Below, piece after piece: positions 8,558 to 18,430 of a stretch of DNA of 41,550 nucleotides (position 1 is the first letter of the stretch; every line of letters starts with the position of its first letter). Source of the DNA: Eubacteriales bacterium (GTDB taxonomy: Bacteria; Bacillota; Clostridia; Oscillospirales; Acutalibacteraceae); assembly GCA_029219885.1 (NCBI GenBank), contig JAQXUH010000082.1, forward strand, positions 1 through 41,550, read 5' to 3'. The position numbers were made by a program, and so were the translations under genes. Under the pieces are notes generated by a model. That model was not told where the DNA came from. It searched no databases and saw nothing but the letters and a program-made list of their open reading frames with translations.

Positions 8558-8820
8558 AAAAAAAAAACGCCTCTCTGCCCTAAGGCAAAGAGACGATAAT
8601 AACCGTGGTACCACTCTTTTTCGTTTTAATAAAAAACGCACTTTATGTACTGACATACACTATCCTGATAACGGTGGAGACCGTCCGTACTTACTTAAAT
8701 TTCTGTACGGCCACTCAGAGAGGATATTCCGCTTTAACCCGTATTGACTCGCACCCACCGTCAACTCTCTTAAATCAAAGATAAAACAGACATTGTTCTC
8801 TTCAACGTGTTAATATTAAG
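8558..8820 (-). ncRNA. T-box leader upstream of porGDAB, probable isoleucine (AUC) specifier
   Basis: In the minus-strand RNA, CCACTT just after the expected start pairs with GAGTGG to close stem I. Inside it AGAGA pairs with UCUCU and the specifier loop strand reads GGAAUAUCC. Counting six bases back from the GAG of the lower stem, as in the known glyQS T-box, gives AUC (8723-8725), an isoleucine codon. GAGTGGTACCACGG at 8603-8616 is the T-box sequence; its UGGU bulge suits a tRNA with discriminator A. The terminator is CGTCTCTTTGCC/GGGCAGAGAGGCG (8568-8595) followed by ten T. AAAGAG ahead of the T-box pairs with CUCUUU of the terminator arm, giving the antiterminator. A one-base shift would read UAU (Tyr), so the amino acid is likely and not proven. 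Confidence 0.85.
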
Positions 8821-8827
8821 TGGTAAT

Positions 8828-8856
8828 ATAATAATACTTTAAAATCGTTTTGTCAA
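8828..8856 (-). promoter_or_regulatory. Promoter of the T-box leader and porGDAB
   Basis: Minus strand TTGACA (8851-8856), 17 bases, TATTAT (8828-8833). The -35 overlaps the TGA stop (8853-8855) of the upstream gene, so the two units abut with no separate terminator between them. Confidence 0.85.
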
Positions 8857-10415
8857 GATTTTTTTGTTTTTACAGAAACATATGTTGAAAAATCAGAGTT
8901 TTTGTACCCTTTTCTGTAGGCCTTGACCTTATAGTAGTAGGTTTTGTTTGATTTTACAGACTTATCCTTAAAGGTGTTTTTACTGCTGCTGACAGTAGCA
9001 ATTTTAGTATATTTGCCGTTTTTTGATGTGCTGCGGTAAATATAATATCCACTTGCGTTTGAGGCCTTATTCCATTTCAAATTTACAGCATTACTGCTTT
9101 TTGCGGTAATTTTAGGCTTGGAGGGTGCCGACGCTTTGCCGACAGTAACGTAAACGGCGTCCGACGCAACAATTCTGCCGTCAAGAACAGCTACTGCATA
9201 AACCATACCCGACGCAGTTTTAGTGTAGGAAAATTTATAGGAATAAGCATTTTTAACACTTTTACCGCCGATATAAGGCATACCTGATGAATAGTAAATT
9301 TTAGCACCGCTTATATTAGTGGCGATTTTTACATTTTTGCCGTCGTTCACATCGGAAACGGAAATATTTACACTGCTTCCCCTCTTTTCGTCACAAAGCT
9401 GACTTAACTTAAGAGGAACGACAACATCTACAGGGTTTTTATTAACACTTCTGTAAATATCAGCAGCCGACTCAAACAAACAGTAAAGCTTTCCGCCCAA
9501 ACAGTAGGTCTGCTGAAGCATAGGAGGACAGGCAAGAATATTATCAAAAGTCTTGTTGCCTGTCTGCTCGTCAAATGTATAGGTGTAAAGATATGAACAG
9601 TAAATAGATTTGCTTTCGCTTCTGCCATAGGACACGGAAACAAAAAGTCTTGTTTTCTCTTTATAATTAGAAATAGTAATTCCCTGAGTATATGCAGGAA
9701 GATAGAATTTATACTGATACTTCAGGCTGTATGTTTTGTTTGCACTATCATATGTGGGAATATAGCAGTAGGCAGAGCTTGAGCCGCTTGAATTAAAGCT
9801 TGTGAGATATATTCTGCCGTTTCTGTACGTAACACCTGACGCAGACGAAATTTTAACATCCGAAACAGACTCTGAAACTGAATAGTTCACTCTGATAAAA
9901 GGACTGTTAAAGCTGAGATATCTGTAAAAAGAATCAACCGAAATAACGCCCACAGCACTTCTTGTAGCCTTAGCTATAAGAATAACTCTGTTAGCCAAAT
10001 CGTAAGTGATACCGCCTACGTGATAGGAATCGGGAAGAATAAGGGTTTTGACTAAATTCTTGTTATTATCAAGTACATATATAACAGACCTTGCATTTTC
10101 GTCGCTGTCATAGGCAGTTATAAGAGTGAATTGGTCAACGGTGCACATTGCCTGAGGAACCATTGTGGGTACAGAGGCATAGCATTTGTATTCCTTATCA
10201 TAAGAAACGGTATTGACAAGTCCCGGAATATAAAATGCTCCGTCGGTAATTTTCCTTGAAAATTCGCTGTACTGAGCAAGAGATGTGGTAAAGTCTACAC
10301 CGGGAACATTACCTGTTGTAGTTTCCAAATTAGACAGAGAATAGGCGTTAAAAGGAAGTAAAAGTGATATTATAATTGTTATGCTTAAAAGAAATGATAA
10401 TATTTTTTTCTTCAT
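8853..10415 (-). CDS. Secreted protein with chitobiase-like and fibronectin type III domains
   Basis: 520 residues with a clear signal peptide (MKKKILSFLLSITIIISLLLPFNAYS). Residues about 40-340 form a beta-rich region of repeated blades (for example QFTLITAYDSDENARSVIYVLDNNK), perhaps a propeller. Residues about 345-425 resemble the CHB_HEX_C-type beta-sandwich (KIYYSSG...AVAVLDGRIVAS). Residues 428-518 are a fibronectin type III domain (APSKPKITAKSS...GYYIYRSTSKNGKYTKIA). No LPXTG or membrane anchor is visible at the C-terminus, so it is released or held by other means. Enzymatic function is not evident. It sits alone between groEL and por; its stop overlaps the por promoter. Confidence 0.7.
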   Translation of the reverse strand: MKKKILSFLLSITIIISLLLPFNAYSLSNLETTTGNVPGVDFTTSLAQYSEFSRKITDGAFYIPGLVNTVSYDKEYKCYASVPTMVPQAMCTVDQFTLITAYDSDENARSVIYVLDNNKNLVKTLILPDSYHVGGITYDLANRVILIAKATRSAVGVISVDSFYRYLSFNSPFIRVNYSVSESVSDVKISSASGVTYRNGRIYLTSFNSSGSSSAYCYIPTYDSANKTYSLKYQYKFYLPAYTQGITISNYKEKTRLFVSVSYGRSESKSIYCSYLYTYTFDEQTGNKTFDNILACPPMLQQTYCLGGKLYCLFESAADIYRSVNKNPVDVVVPLKLSQLCDEKRGSSVNISVSDVNDGKNVKIATNISGAKIYYSSGMPYIGGKSVKNAYSYKFSYTKTASGMVYAVAVLDGRIVASDAVYVTVGKASAPSKPKITAKSSNAVNLKWNKASNASGYYIYRSTSKNGKYTKIATVSSSKNTFKDKSVKSNKTYYYKVKAYRKGYKNSDFSTYVSVKTKKS

Positions 10416-10431
10416 TTAAATACCTTCAATA

Positions 10432-10468
10432 AAACAAAAAGAATATGCTCTAATTATAAGAGCATATC
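10432..10468 (-). terminator. Terminator after groEL
   Basis: GGATATGCTC and GAGCATATTC arms (10442-10450 and 10460-10468) with a 9-base loop, followed by a run of five T on the minus strand. Confidence 0.75.
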
Positions 10469-10520
10469 CTTATTTTGTCAAATTAATTAAGAAAAATTAA
10501 CAGATTGCGTTAGCGGAATA

Positions 10521-12164
<1,644 letters not shown>

Positions 12165-12176
12165 TCATTACCTCCA

Positions 12177-12455
<279 letters not shown>

Positions 12456-12485
12456 TCACCTCTAAAAGTATTTTGTTATTATTTG

Positions 12486-12512
12486 TTAGCACTCTCTATC
12501 CCCGAGTGCTAA
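12486..12512 (-). promoter_or_regulatory. CIRCE operator (HrcA binding site)
   Basis: TTAGCACTC (12486-12494), a 9-base spacer, GAGTGCTAA (12504-12512): an exact match to the consensus inverted repeat. It lies just downstream of the -10, in the transcribed leader, so groESL should be repressed by HrcA and induced by heat. hrcA itself is not in the window. Confidence 0.97.
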
Positions 12513-12517
12513 TTACT

Positions 12518-12545
12518 ATTTTAGCAATAAATTTCCATTTGTCAA
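12518..12545 (-). promoter_or_regulatory. groESL promoter
   Basis: Minus strand TTGACA (12540-12545), 16 bases, TAAAAT (12518-12523), directly followed by CIRCE. Confidence 0.85.
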
Positions 12546-12559
12546 GGGTATTCATAAAA

Positions 12560-12608
12560 TATTCAAAAAAATATAGCCTTTCTATACAAATATGCATAAA
12601 AAGGCTAT
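12560..12608 (-). terminator. Terminator after ispF
   Basis: ATAGCCTT (12573-12580) and AAGGCTAT (12601-12608) form the stem around a 20-base loop, followed on the minus strand by ATTTTTTTG. It ends the six-gene DUF1858-to-ispF operon just upstream of the groES promoter. Confidence 0.7.
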
Positions 12609-12622
12609 GAAATATAAATAAA

Positions 12623-13096
12623 TTATGAATAATCAATAAGACAAACAGCATGAGCGGAAATGCCCTCTTTCGCTCCTGTAAAGCCGAGACCCTCCTCGGT
12701 GGTTGCTTTAACTGAAACGCAGTCAAAAGGTATATTGCAGGCGTTGGCAATATTCTCCCTCATAGAGTTTATATAAGGTGCCATTTTCGGTGCCTGTGCA
12801 AGAATGGTTGAATCAACATTAACTATCCTGTAGCCGTTGCCGTTAAGCTGTCTCACAACCTCTTTAAGAAGTTTAAGGCTGTCAGCACCTTTCCATTTTT
12901 CGTCAGTATCAGGGAAAAGGTGTCCTATATCCCCCATTGCCGCCGCACCTAAAAGAGCATCGGAAATTGCGTGAAGAAGTACATCAGCATCGCTGTGGCC
13001 TAAAAGTCCCACAGGACTGGGAATATCCACACCGCCTATAATACACTTGCGTCCCTCCACAAGTCTGTGAACATCATAGCCGTGACCTATTCTCAT
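12623..13096 (-). CDS. ispF: 2-C-methyl-D-erythritol 2,4-cyclodiphosphate synthase IspF
   Basis: Fifth enzyme of the MEP isoprenoid pathway. Metal-binding residues D8, H10 (GYDVHR) and H42 (DVLLHAI) are present, as are HSDAD (34-38), [11 protein letters not shown] and the C-terminal TTEEGLGF. I choose the ATG at 13096 (MRIGHGYD) and not the GTG two codons earlier: GAGGTG is seven bases before the ATG but only two before the GTG, and the ATG gives the usual ATGA overlap with the ispD stop. With this start it has 157 residues, as normal. Confidence 0.96.
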   Translation of the reverse strand: MRIGHGYDVHRLVEGRKCIIGGVDIPSPVGLLGHSDADVLLHAISDALLGAAAMGDIGHLFPDTDEKWKGADSLKLLKEVVRQLNGNGYRIVNVDSTILAQAPKMAPYINSMRENIANACNIPFDCVSVKATTEEGLGFTGAKEGISAHAVCLIDYS

Positions 13097-13773
13097 TGGC
13101 ACTCACCTCTCATTTTCAAAATACTTTCCGCTGTTGGAATATCCTCGGGAGTTGTTATTTTAATATTAGTATATTCGCCCAAAACTGCATATACCTTTTT
13201 GCCTAAATTCTCCACAAGACGGCAGTCATCGGTAAAATCTTTGCCCTGCTCTTTTGCGTGCTCCATAGCCTGTTTATAAAGGTCAAAGGAGAATATCTGC
13301 GGAGTTCTGATTGAGATAAGATTTGACCTGTCAGGAGTTCCCACAATCTGCAAATTTTCGTCAACGATTTTGATAGTGTCTTTAGGTGTTACACCTACTG
13401 CAGCAGCACCTGTTTCTCTCGCCTTACGGATAGTTGCGGAAATTTCCTCTTCCGTAACAAGCGGTCTTGCACCGTCGTGAATGATAAGCAAGTCGCAGTC
13501 GTCAATAGTTTCAACAGCGTTCATTACGCTTTGCTGTCTTGTTTCACCGCCGAAGCAGTAGGAAATGTCATACTTTGAAAGAACAGTTTCAAAAGCATCT
13601 AAATCATTTTCACGGATAACAACAATAATTTCGTCTATATCGCTGATTTTTGAAAAGGTTTCAACAGTTCTTTCGATTACTGTTTTACCGCAGATTTCAA
13701 GCAAAAGCTTGCTTTTTTCCGCTTTCATTCGTGTGCCGTTTCCTGCGGCAAGAATTATTGCTGTGTTACTCAT
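13093..13773 (-). CDS. ispD: 2-C-methyl-D-erythritol 4-phosphate cytidylyltransferase IspD
   Basis: 226 residues; joins CTP and MEP to make CDP-methylerythritol, the third step of the MEP pathway. The nucleotide-binding start [18 protein letters not shown] (residues 5-22) has the expected Gly-rich loop and lysine. [15 protein letters not shown] (about 95-109), TPKDTIK, RTPQ.F and DDCRLVE complete the signature. It overlaps rqcH by 8 bases and ispF by 4. Having ispD and ispF adjacent is common; having them behind rqcH is a clostridial-type arrangement. Confidence 0.96.
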   Translation of the reverse strand: MSNTAIILAAGNGTRMKAEKSKLLLEICGKTVIERTVETFSKISDIDEIIVVIRENDLDAFETVLSKYDISYCFGGETRQQSVMNAVETIDDCDLLIIHDGARPLVTEEEISATIRKARETGAAAVGVTPKDTIKIVDENLQIVGTPDRSNLISIRTPQIFSFDLYKQAMEHAKEQGKDFTDDCRLVENLGKKVYAVLGEYTNIKITTPEDIPTAESILKMRGECQ

Positions 13774-15442
13774 CCTTTAAGCTCTCCGTTTCTTCCATAG
13801 TTGGTGTTGCAAATTCCGTCTTGTATGTTTCGTAAATTACATATCCCGGCTTTGCACCGTTTGGCTTTTTTATATTTTTAACTAAAGTATAGTCGACGGC
13901 AACATTTGAAGATTCTCTCGCTTTGCTGAAATAGGCGGCGATTACGGCACAATCGTGAATAGCCTCGTCTGTAATCTCCTTGCCTGAGGTTTCGCAGATA
14001 ACGTGACTTCCTGCCGTTTCCTGAACGTGAAACCAGGTATCATAGTTCTTTGCCGTTTTCAGCGTCAGCCTGTCGTTCATCAAATTGTTCCTGCCAACAA
14101 GGACAGAAAAGCCGTCGCGAGTTTTAAACCTCATGGGTTTAAGTGCTTTTTGTGTCTTCCTTTTATCAGCAGTATTTTTAATATATCCACCTGCTGCAAG
14201 CTCCTCTTTGATTTCTGTTATTTCGGCATCGGTTTGAGCTCTTGAAAGCTCGTCGATAACTGTGTCAAAATACTTTGCCTCTGCGTCAGCCTGAGAAATA
14301 AAGTCGATAAGCTTACTTTCGGCAATCTGCTTTTTGCGGTATTCCTTATAATATTTTTGGGAATTTTGAGACGGCGTCAAGGTAACATCCGCAGGAATGC
14401 GGACAATTTTATTGCCGTCATAGTAATTTTCCAAATCGTAATAGGGTGCACCTTTTTCAAGGCGGTACATATTGGCACTTATAAGGTCGCCGTAAATTTT
14501 ATAAGTTTCTTTATCCTTGCAGTCATCAAGCTCCTTTGCTCTGTTGAGAGCCTTTCTGACTGCTCTTTCCTGAAGAGTTGTGAGAGTTTTGAAAAGGTTT
14601 GCAGACCTAGCCTTGATACGCATCAGGCGAACTCTTTCGTAATAAAAGAAATCAAGAAGCTGCGAAAAGGTATCGTAGCTTTTAGTCTGTGCCGCTGAAC
14701 CATACTGCTTTATATCCATAAAAGCAAAATCTTTAGGCGTATCTACTATAACGGCGGTAGGCGTTGGATTTTCTGCAAGAGCTTTGAATTTTTCAACAGT
14801 AAGTCCGTTTTCAAACTCACGGCAGATAATCGGTGAAACGCCTTTAACGGTATCCATTACAGCCTTGTATATGCCTTTGTTACTGTTTCCTATTCTGTCC
14901 TTGATAAGTGAAATATCATCGGTAAAAATATTCAGCTTATCCTGTGCAGGAGGTGCGGTATATGTTACACCAGGCAGAATTTCTCTTATGTGAGATTTAT
15001 TTTCGTCAACTCGCTTTAACGAGTCGATTATCTTATTATCTTTATCAACAAAAATAATATTTGAATATTTGCCCATAATTTCTATAATCAGGGCATAATT
15101 TGTTTTGTCGCCTAATTCGTCGGTACCGCTGAAATTTATCCTTAAAATTCTCTCAAGGTTATCCTGCTGGATTGAGGTTATCCAAGCACCTGTCAGCCTT
15201 TTACGAAGCATCAGGCAAAACATAGGAGGCTTTGGAGGGTTTTCAGGTGCAAATTCAGTAAAATGAATTCTTGCAGAATCAGCATTGCAGGACATCAAAA
15301 GCTTACGGCTCCCCTCTCGTGAACGAAGAGAAATAATAACCTCGTCTCTTGAGGGCTGATGAATTTTATCTACTCTGCTGTCGACGGCAAAAGAGGCTAT
15401 TTCGTTTTTTAAATGGTATAAAAATATTCCGTCAAGTGCCAT
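13766..15442 (-). CDS. rqcH: RqcH / NFACT family protein (Ala-tailing factor of ribosome quality control)
   Basis: 558 residues. The N-terminal NFACT-N domain (MALDGIFLYHLKNEI...), a central helical coiled-coil region (about 280-430) and the C-terminal NFACT-R domain (DUF814; about 440-545, with DGFSVLVGRNNLMNDRLTLKTAKNYDTWFH in two parts) are all in place, so the protein is complete. In Bacillus subtilis this family recruits tRNA-Ala to stalled 50S subunits and adds alanine tails; older annotation is fibronectin-binding protein. The functional D97-R98 pair of B. subtilis appears here as E97-R98 (NLERIL), a conservative change. It lies 2 bases behind nif3 and overlaps ispD by 8. Confidence 0.92.
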   Translation of the reverse strand: MALDGIFLYHLKNEIASFAVDSRVDKIHQPSRDEVIISLRSREGSRKLLMSCNADSARIHFTEFAPENPPKPPMFCLMLRKRLTGAWITSIQQDNLERILRINFSGTDELGDKTNYALIIEIMGKYSNIIFVDKDNKIIDSLKRVDENKSHIREILPGVTYTAPPAQDKLNIFTDDISLIKDRIGNSNKGIYKAVMDTVKGVSPIICREFENGLTVEKFKALAENPTPTAVIVDTPKDFAFMDIKQYGSAAQTKSYDTFSQLLDFFYYERVRLMRIKARSANLFKTLTTLQERAVRKALNRAKELDDCKDKETYKIYGDLISANMYRLEKGAPYYDLENYYDGNKIVRIPADVTLTPSQNSQKYYKEYRKKQIAESKLIDFISQADAEAKYFDTVIDELSRAQTDAEITEIKEELAAGGYIKNTADKRKTQKALKPMRFKTRDGFSVLVGRNNLMNDRLTLKTAKNYDTWFHVQETAGSHVICETSGKEITDEAIHDCAVIAAYFSKARESSNVAVDYTLVKNIKKPNGAKPGYVIYETYKTEFATPTMEETESLKDE

Positions 15443-15444
15443 AG

Positions 15445-16191
15445 TCAGATTTCTTTTACAGGATTTTCCACAGGTGCAATTAAAAATTCAACATCCGTAA
15501 AAATCTCTTCAAGCCTTTCTTTCAGCATTAAAAACGGCACATTTTCCGTTTCAAAATGACCTGCGTCAATTACTGCGTAGCCGTTTTCATTAGCGTCAAG
15601 CATTTGGTGATACTTCATATCTGCCGTTACAAAGCAATCAGCCCCAGCCATTGCCTCTTCAATATATTCACCGCAGGCACCACCGCCTACAGCTACACGC
15701 TTAATGAGCTTATCGGTGTCGGTATAACGCAGTCCGTGAGTACCAAGCACCTCACAAACAAGAACAGCAAAATCGTCAATGCTCATTTCTTCCTGAAGGT
15801 CGCCTGCAACAACAATACCATTATCAAGCCTTTTAGTATTTTTCAAGCCCAAAAGCATAGCGAGGTTATCGTTAATTCCGCCCTGTGCTTTATCAAATGA
15901 GGTATGAGAGCTTATAACTGCAATATCGCTGTTAATTACATCATAAAGAGCGGTTCCCTTTTTGATATTCTTTACAGGACTGAAAATGATAGGATGATGA
16001 GTAATGAGCAAGTCTGCACCTACGCCTTTTGCAAAGCTGACAGCATCTTTGGTAGCATCAAGGCTTAAAACAGCACGGCTGACTTCTTTTTTGAAATCAC
16101 CTGCAAGAAAGCCTGTATTGTCCCATTCCTCTGCGTTATCGTATGGTGCAATTTTATTTATGTAATCAAATATATTTTTAACTGTTGTCAT
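15445..16191 (-). CDS. Nif3-like dinuclear metal centre protein
   Basis: 248 residues, YqfO/NIF3 family short form. Metal-ligand motifs are LLITHHPIIFSP (about 58-69), SSHTSFDKAQGG (about 93-104) and, at the end, DAGHFETENV. The longer form with an inserted PII-like domain is not present. Members form hexamers with a di-metal site; some act as GTP cyclohydrolase-like or hydrolase enzymes, but the role is not settled. The start overlaps trmK's stop by ATGA, the conserved trmK-nif3 pair of Firmicutes. Confidence 0.92.
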   Translation of the reverse strand: MTTVKNIFDYINKIAPYDNAEEWDNTGFLAGDFKKEVSRAVLSLDATKDAVSFAKGVGADLLITHHPIIFSPVKNIKKGTALYDVINSDIAVISSHTSFDKAQGGINDNLAMLLGLKNTKRLDNGIVVAGDLQEEMSIDDFAVLVCEVLGTHGLRYTDTDKLIKRVAVGGGACGEYIEEAMAGADCFVTADMKYHQMLDANENGYAVIDAGHFETENVPFLMLKERLEEIFTDVEFLIAPVENPVKEI

Positions 16192-16820
16192 ATATGCTTC
16201 TCCAAAGCGGTAATAATATCAGTGTAATCTTCCCCTGATTTTGATTTATTTTTAAAATAATTTAACAGATGAATAAAATACTCTTTATCGGAAAAATCTT
16301 TAATACTTCCCATGAAATAATCAACTCTGCACTTATCTGTAATTTTTCCTGTATAGTAAGCGTCAAGAACATTATAATGATGACGTCCGTCAGGAACAAC
16401 AATGTCATTTTGAATTTCAAAGCCGTTATCGAAAAGAAACTTCCTGACACTTTCAGGATGCGTCATAGGCTGAAGAATAAGATGCTTTTTCTTAACATAG
16501 CTATGACGTGAAAGAATATCGGCAATAAGTTCACCGCCCATACCGGCAATAATTATTGTATCAAAATCATTTTCGTCAAGGCTGTCAAGTCCGTTTGAGA
16601 GAGTTGTTTTTATAACATTATCAAGAGAGCATTTTTCCACAAGCTTTTTACATGAGTTTAAAGGCCCCTCGTTAATATCGGAGGCTACTGCACTTTTGAT
16701 AATATTATTTTCAGCAAGATAAACAGGAATGTATCCGTGGTCGGTGCCAATATCAGCAATAGCAGCATCCTGCTTAACAAGTGCTGCTACTGATGATAGT
16801 CTTAATGACAATTTCTGCAT
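16188..16820 (-). CDS. trmK: tRNA (adenine(22)-N1)-methyltransferase TrmK
   Basis: 210 residues. The S-adenosylmethionine site is ADIGTDHGYIPVYLAE (about 22-37); TIIIAGMGGELIADIL (about 88-103) and LILQPMTHPESVRKFL (about 114-129) are typical of TrmK. It methylates A22 in the D-arm of certain tRNAs. The start overlaps the DUF1858 gene stop by one base (TAATG) and it is coupled to nif3 downstream. Confidence 0.93.
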   Translation of the reverse strand: MQKLSLRLSSVAALVKQDAAIADIGTDHGYIPVYLAENNIIKSAVASDINEGPLNSCKKLVEKCSLDNVIKTTLSNGLDSLDENDFDTIIIAGMGGELIADILSRHSYVKKKHLILQPMTHPESVRKFLFDNGFEIQNDIVVPDGRHHYNVLDAYYTGKITDKCRVDYFMGSIKDFSDKEYFIHLLNYFKNKSKSGEDYTDIITALEKHI

Positions 16821-17017
16821 TATGCACCGATTTGAGCATTGAGCTTTTCAACAAGCTCGTCAGCGTCTGTACCGTGAACCATACAAGCGTCGGCAATCGA
16901 CTCGCCTCTTGAGGCAGGACAGCCTAAGCAATGCATACCAATCTCTAAAAAGAGAGGTGCGGTATCAGGGTATTTGTCAAGTACATCGCCGATAATTGTG
17001 TCTTTTGTAATTTCCAT
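16820..17017 (-). CDS. DUF1858 protein (hybrid-cluster-protein-associated redox disulfide type)
   Basis: 65 residues from MEITKDTIIG. It is one small DUF1858 domain with the CLGC pair (in GMHCLGCPASRGES) expected of the redox-disulfide subgroup. Its partner is unknown; no hybrid cluster protein is in the window. I use the ATG at 17017 and not the one 24 bases upstream, since AAGGAG lies 10 bases before it. It leads the trmK-nif3-rqcH-ispD-ispF operon and is divergent from the DUF4364 gene. Confidence 0.85.
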   Translation of the reverse strand: MEITKDTIIGDVLDKYPDTAPLFLEIGMHCLGCPASRGESIADACMVHGTDADELVEKLNAQIGA

Positions 17018-17126
17018 AATAATAAATCTCCTTTTAAACATCTGTAAGATATTTATATCACAAATAATCTTTTATTGCAAGTCAGATAAAAATATGTTAA
17101 TATATTTTAACAAAGAAGGTGAAGCC

Positions 17127-17693
17127 ATGGAAAAAGAATACAATCCTGCATTGGCGTTTGACGCTTTTACCGCAGGAATTGAAGACGGAGGTCTAAGGTC
17201 AAAGACTTCTATTGAAATTCTTGCCTGTTATATTGTTGCCAATTGTACCGAAAAAATTACGGCAAAAAATATTGTTGACTCTCTTGTTGAGGGCAAAATC
17301 GCAAATTATTTTGAAATTTCCGACGCTATCAGTAAAATGATTAGGATGGGAAATCTTGTTGAGGATAAAGACGGATATCTGGTAATTACCGACGATTGCA
17401 GGTATTCTGTTGAAATTGTTGAAAAAGATTTGCCTTTTACAATCAGGGAAAGAGCCGTTGAGATTGTAAGGAAAACAGTCAGACACGAAATCAACAAAAA
17501 GGAAAACAAGGTTGAAATTGTCAAGAACGGCGAGCAGTATAAGATTACAATGCACGTCAGCGACAAGGACAGAGATTTTATGGTTCTGTCACTCTACGTT
17601 CCCACGCAGGCACAGGCAGAGGTTATTAGGGATAAATTTCAGGAGCATCCCGCAGAAGTATATCAAGCACTTATAGATAAAATATTTGAATAG
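17127..17693 (+). CDS. DUF4364 family protein (winged-helix-like)
   Basis: 188 residues from ATG 17127, preceded by GAAGGTGAAG; a longer frame from 16974 lacks a ribosome binding site and runs through the divergent promoter region. The N-terminal half has the pattern of a winged helix (SIEILACYIVANC...ITAKNIVDSLVEG...YFEISDAISKMIRMGNLVEDKDGYLVIT), and the C-terminal half is a beta-rich segment (KVEIVKNGEQYKITMHVSD). The family is confined mostly to Clostridia and is thought to be regulatory; targets are unknown. Confidence 0.85.
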   Translation: MEKEYNPALAFDAFTAGIEDGGLRSKTSIEILACYIVANCTEKITAKNIVDSLVEGKIANYFEISDAISKMIRMGNLVEDKDGYLVITDDCRYSVEIVEKDLPFTIRERAVEIVRKTVRHEINKKENKVEIVKNGEQYKITMHVSDKDRDFMVLSLYVPTQAQAEVIRDKFQEHPAEVYQALIDKIFE

Positions 17694-17702
17694 CAAAAAA
17701 TT

Positions 17703-17738
17703 AGGACTGCGAACTTAATGTACGCAGTCCTGTTTTAA
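17703..17738 (+). terminator. Bidirectional terminator between DUF4364 and the ABC operon
   Basis: AGGACTGCG (17703-17711) and CGCAGTCCT (17723-17731) form a perfect 9-bp stem, with a T-run on each side. It ends two converging transcripts. Confidence 0.85.
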
Positions 17739-18424
17739 TTTTTACAACCATATTTTTGAAGGACTTTTTCCTTTAGTGAATACAATTCTGACTTTTGCTC
17801 TCTTGAAAATACAATGAACTCACTTGTCTTAAATTCGTTATAATCAATAACACATCCGTTATCATTCCAAACAAGAATAGTCGATTCTGTTTCATTTAAG
17901 CAAAATGACGATACAAAGTAAGACGTTAAAGCGTATTCTTTTGATTCTTTGCCTGTACTTTTCAAATACATTTCATCGTAGTTTTCGGTTTCATCAAGAA
18001 AAAGCAAGTATTCTTTTCCTTTTTCAAAAAAATTTACAGGTGTAAAATTACGGAGATAAATATTACTATTATTTGCTCCTAACGCATTATTTTCATACAC
18101 ACCTATTTCTTTACCTACTAAAGAATCATCACCTTTTATAATATTGGTTACAGTCATTTGACTTAGTGTTGAATAATGTGCAGAGTTCCTTTCCCCTGTA
18201 AAAACAGCAGTTAAAATTATATCTGCTTTTTCTAAGTCTTTTTCACAGGCTTTTTCTTGCCCTTTTATGCTTTCATCTGAAAACTTCGTTTCTATAATTA
18301 CGCTGTTCAAAGAGTTAAAATCATCAGCTTCTTTAACCGCAGCAAAGCGAAACACTATTGCAAATATTAAGCAGATGAATATTGCAAAGATTATTACAAT
18401 CTCAAATTTACAGCGTTTTATCAT
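17735..18424 (-). CDS. Membrane-anchored extracellular protein of unknown function
   Basis: 229 residues. I do not recognise a family. A single hydrophobic segment at residues 8-29 (IVIIFAIFICLIFAIVFRFAAV) follows a basic start, so the rest is probably outside the cell. The outer part has the pattern ADIILTAVFTGER...MTVTNIIKGDDSLVGKEIGVYEN...GKEYLLFLDE, which resembles small beta-barrel domains seen in other extracytoplasmic Firmicute proteins. It is the last gene of a four-gene operon, 6 bases behind the ABC ATPase, with a poor ribosome binding site that suggests coupled translation. Confidence 0.6.
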   Translation of the reverse strand: MIKRCKFEIVIIFAIFICLIFAIVFRFAAVKEADDFNSLNSVIIETKFSDESIKGQEKACEKDLEKADIILTAVFTGERNSAHYSTLSQMTVTNIIKGDDSLVGKEIGVYENNALGANNSNIYLRNFTPVNFFEKGKEYLLFLDETENYDEMYLKSTGKESKEYALTSYFVSSFCLNETESTILVWNDNGCVIDYNEFKTSEFIVFSREQKSELYSLKEKVLQKYGCKN

Positions 18425-18430
18425 TTTTTA

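Noticed and set aside
16974-17126. 51-codon N-terminal extension of the DUF4364 protein
   Set aside because: It runs through the divergent promoter region and antisense to DUF1858; the ATG at 17127 has a good ribosome binding site and fits the family start.
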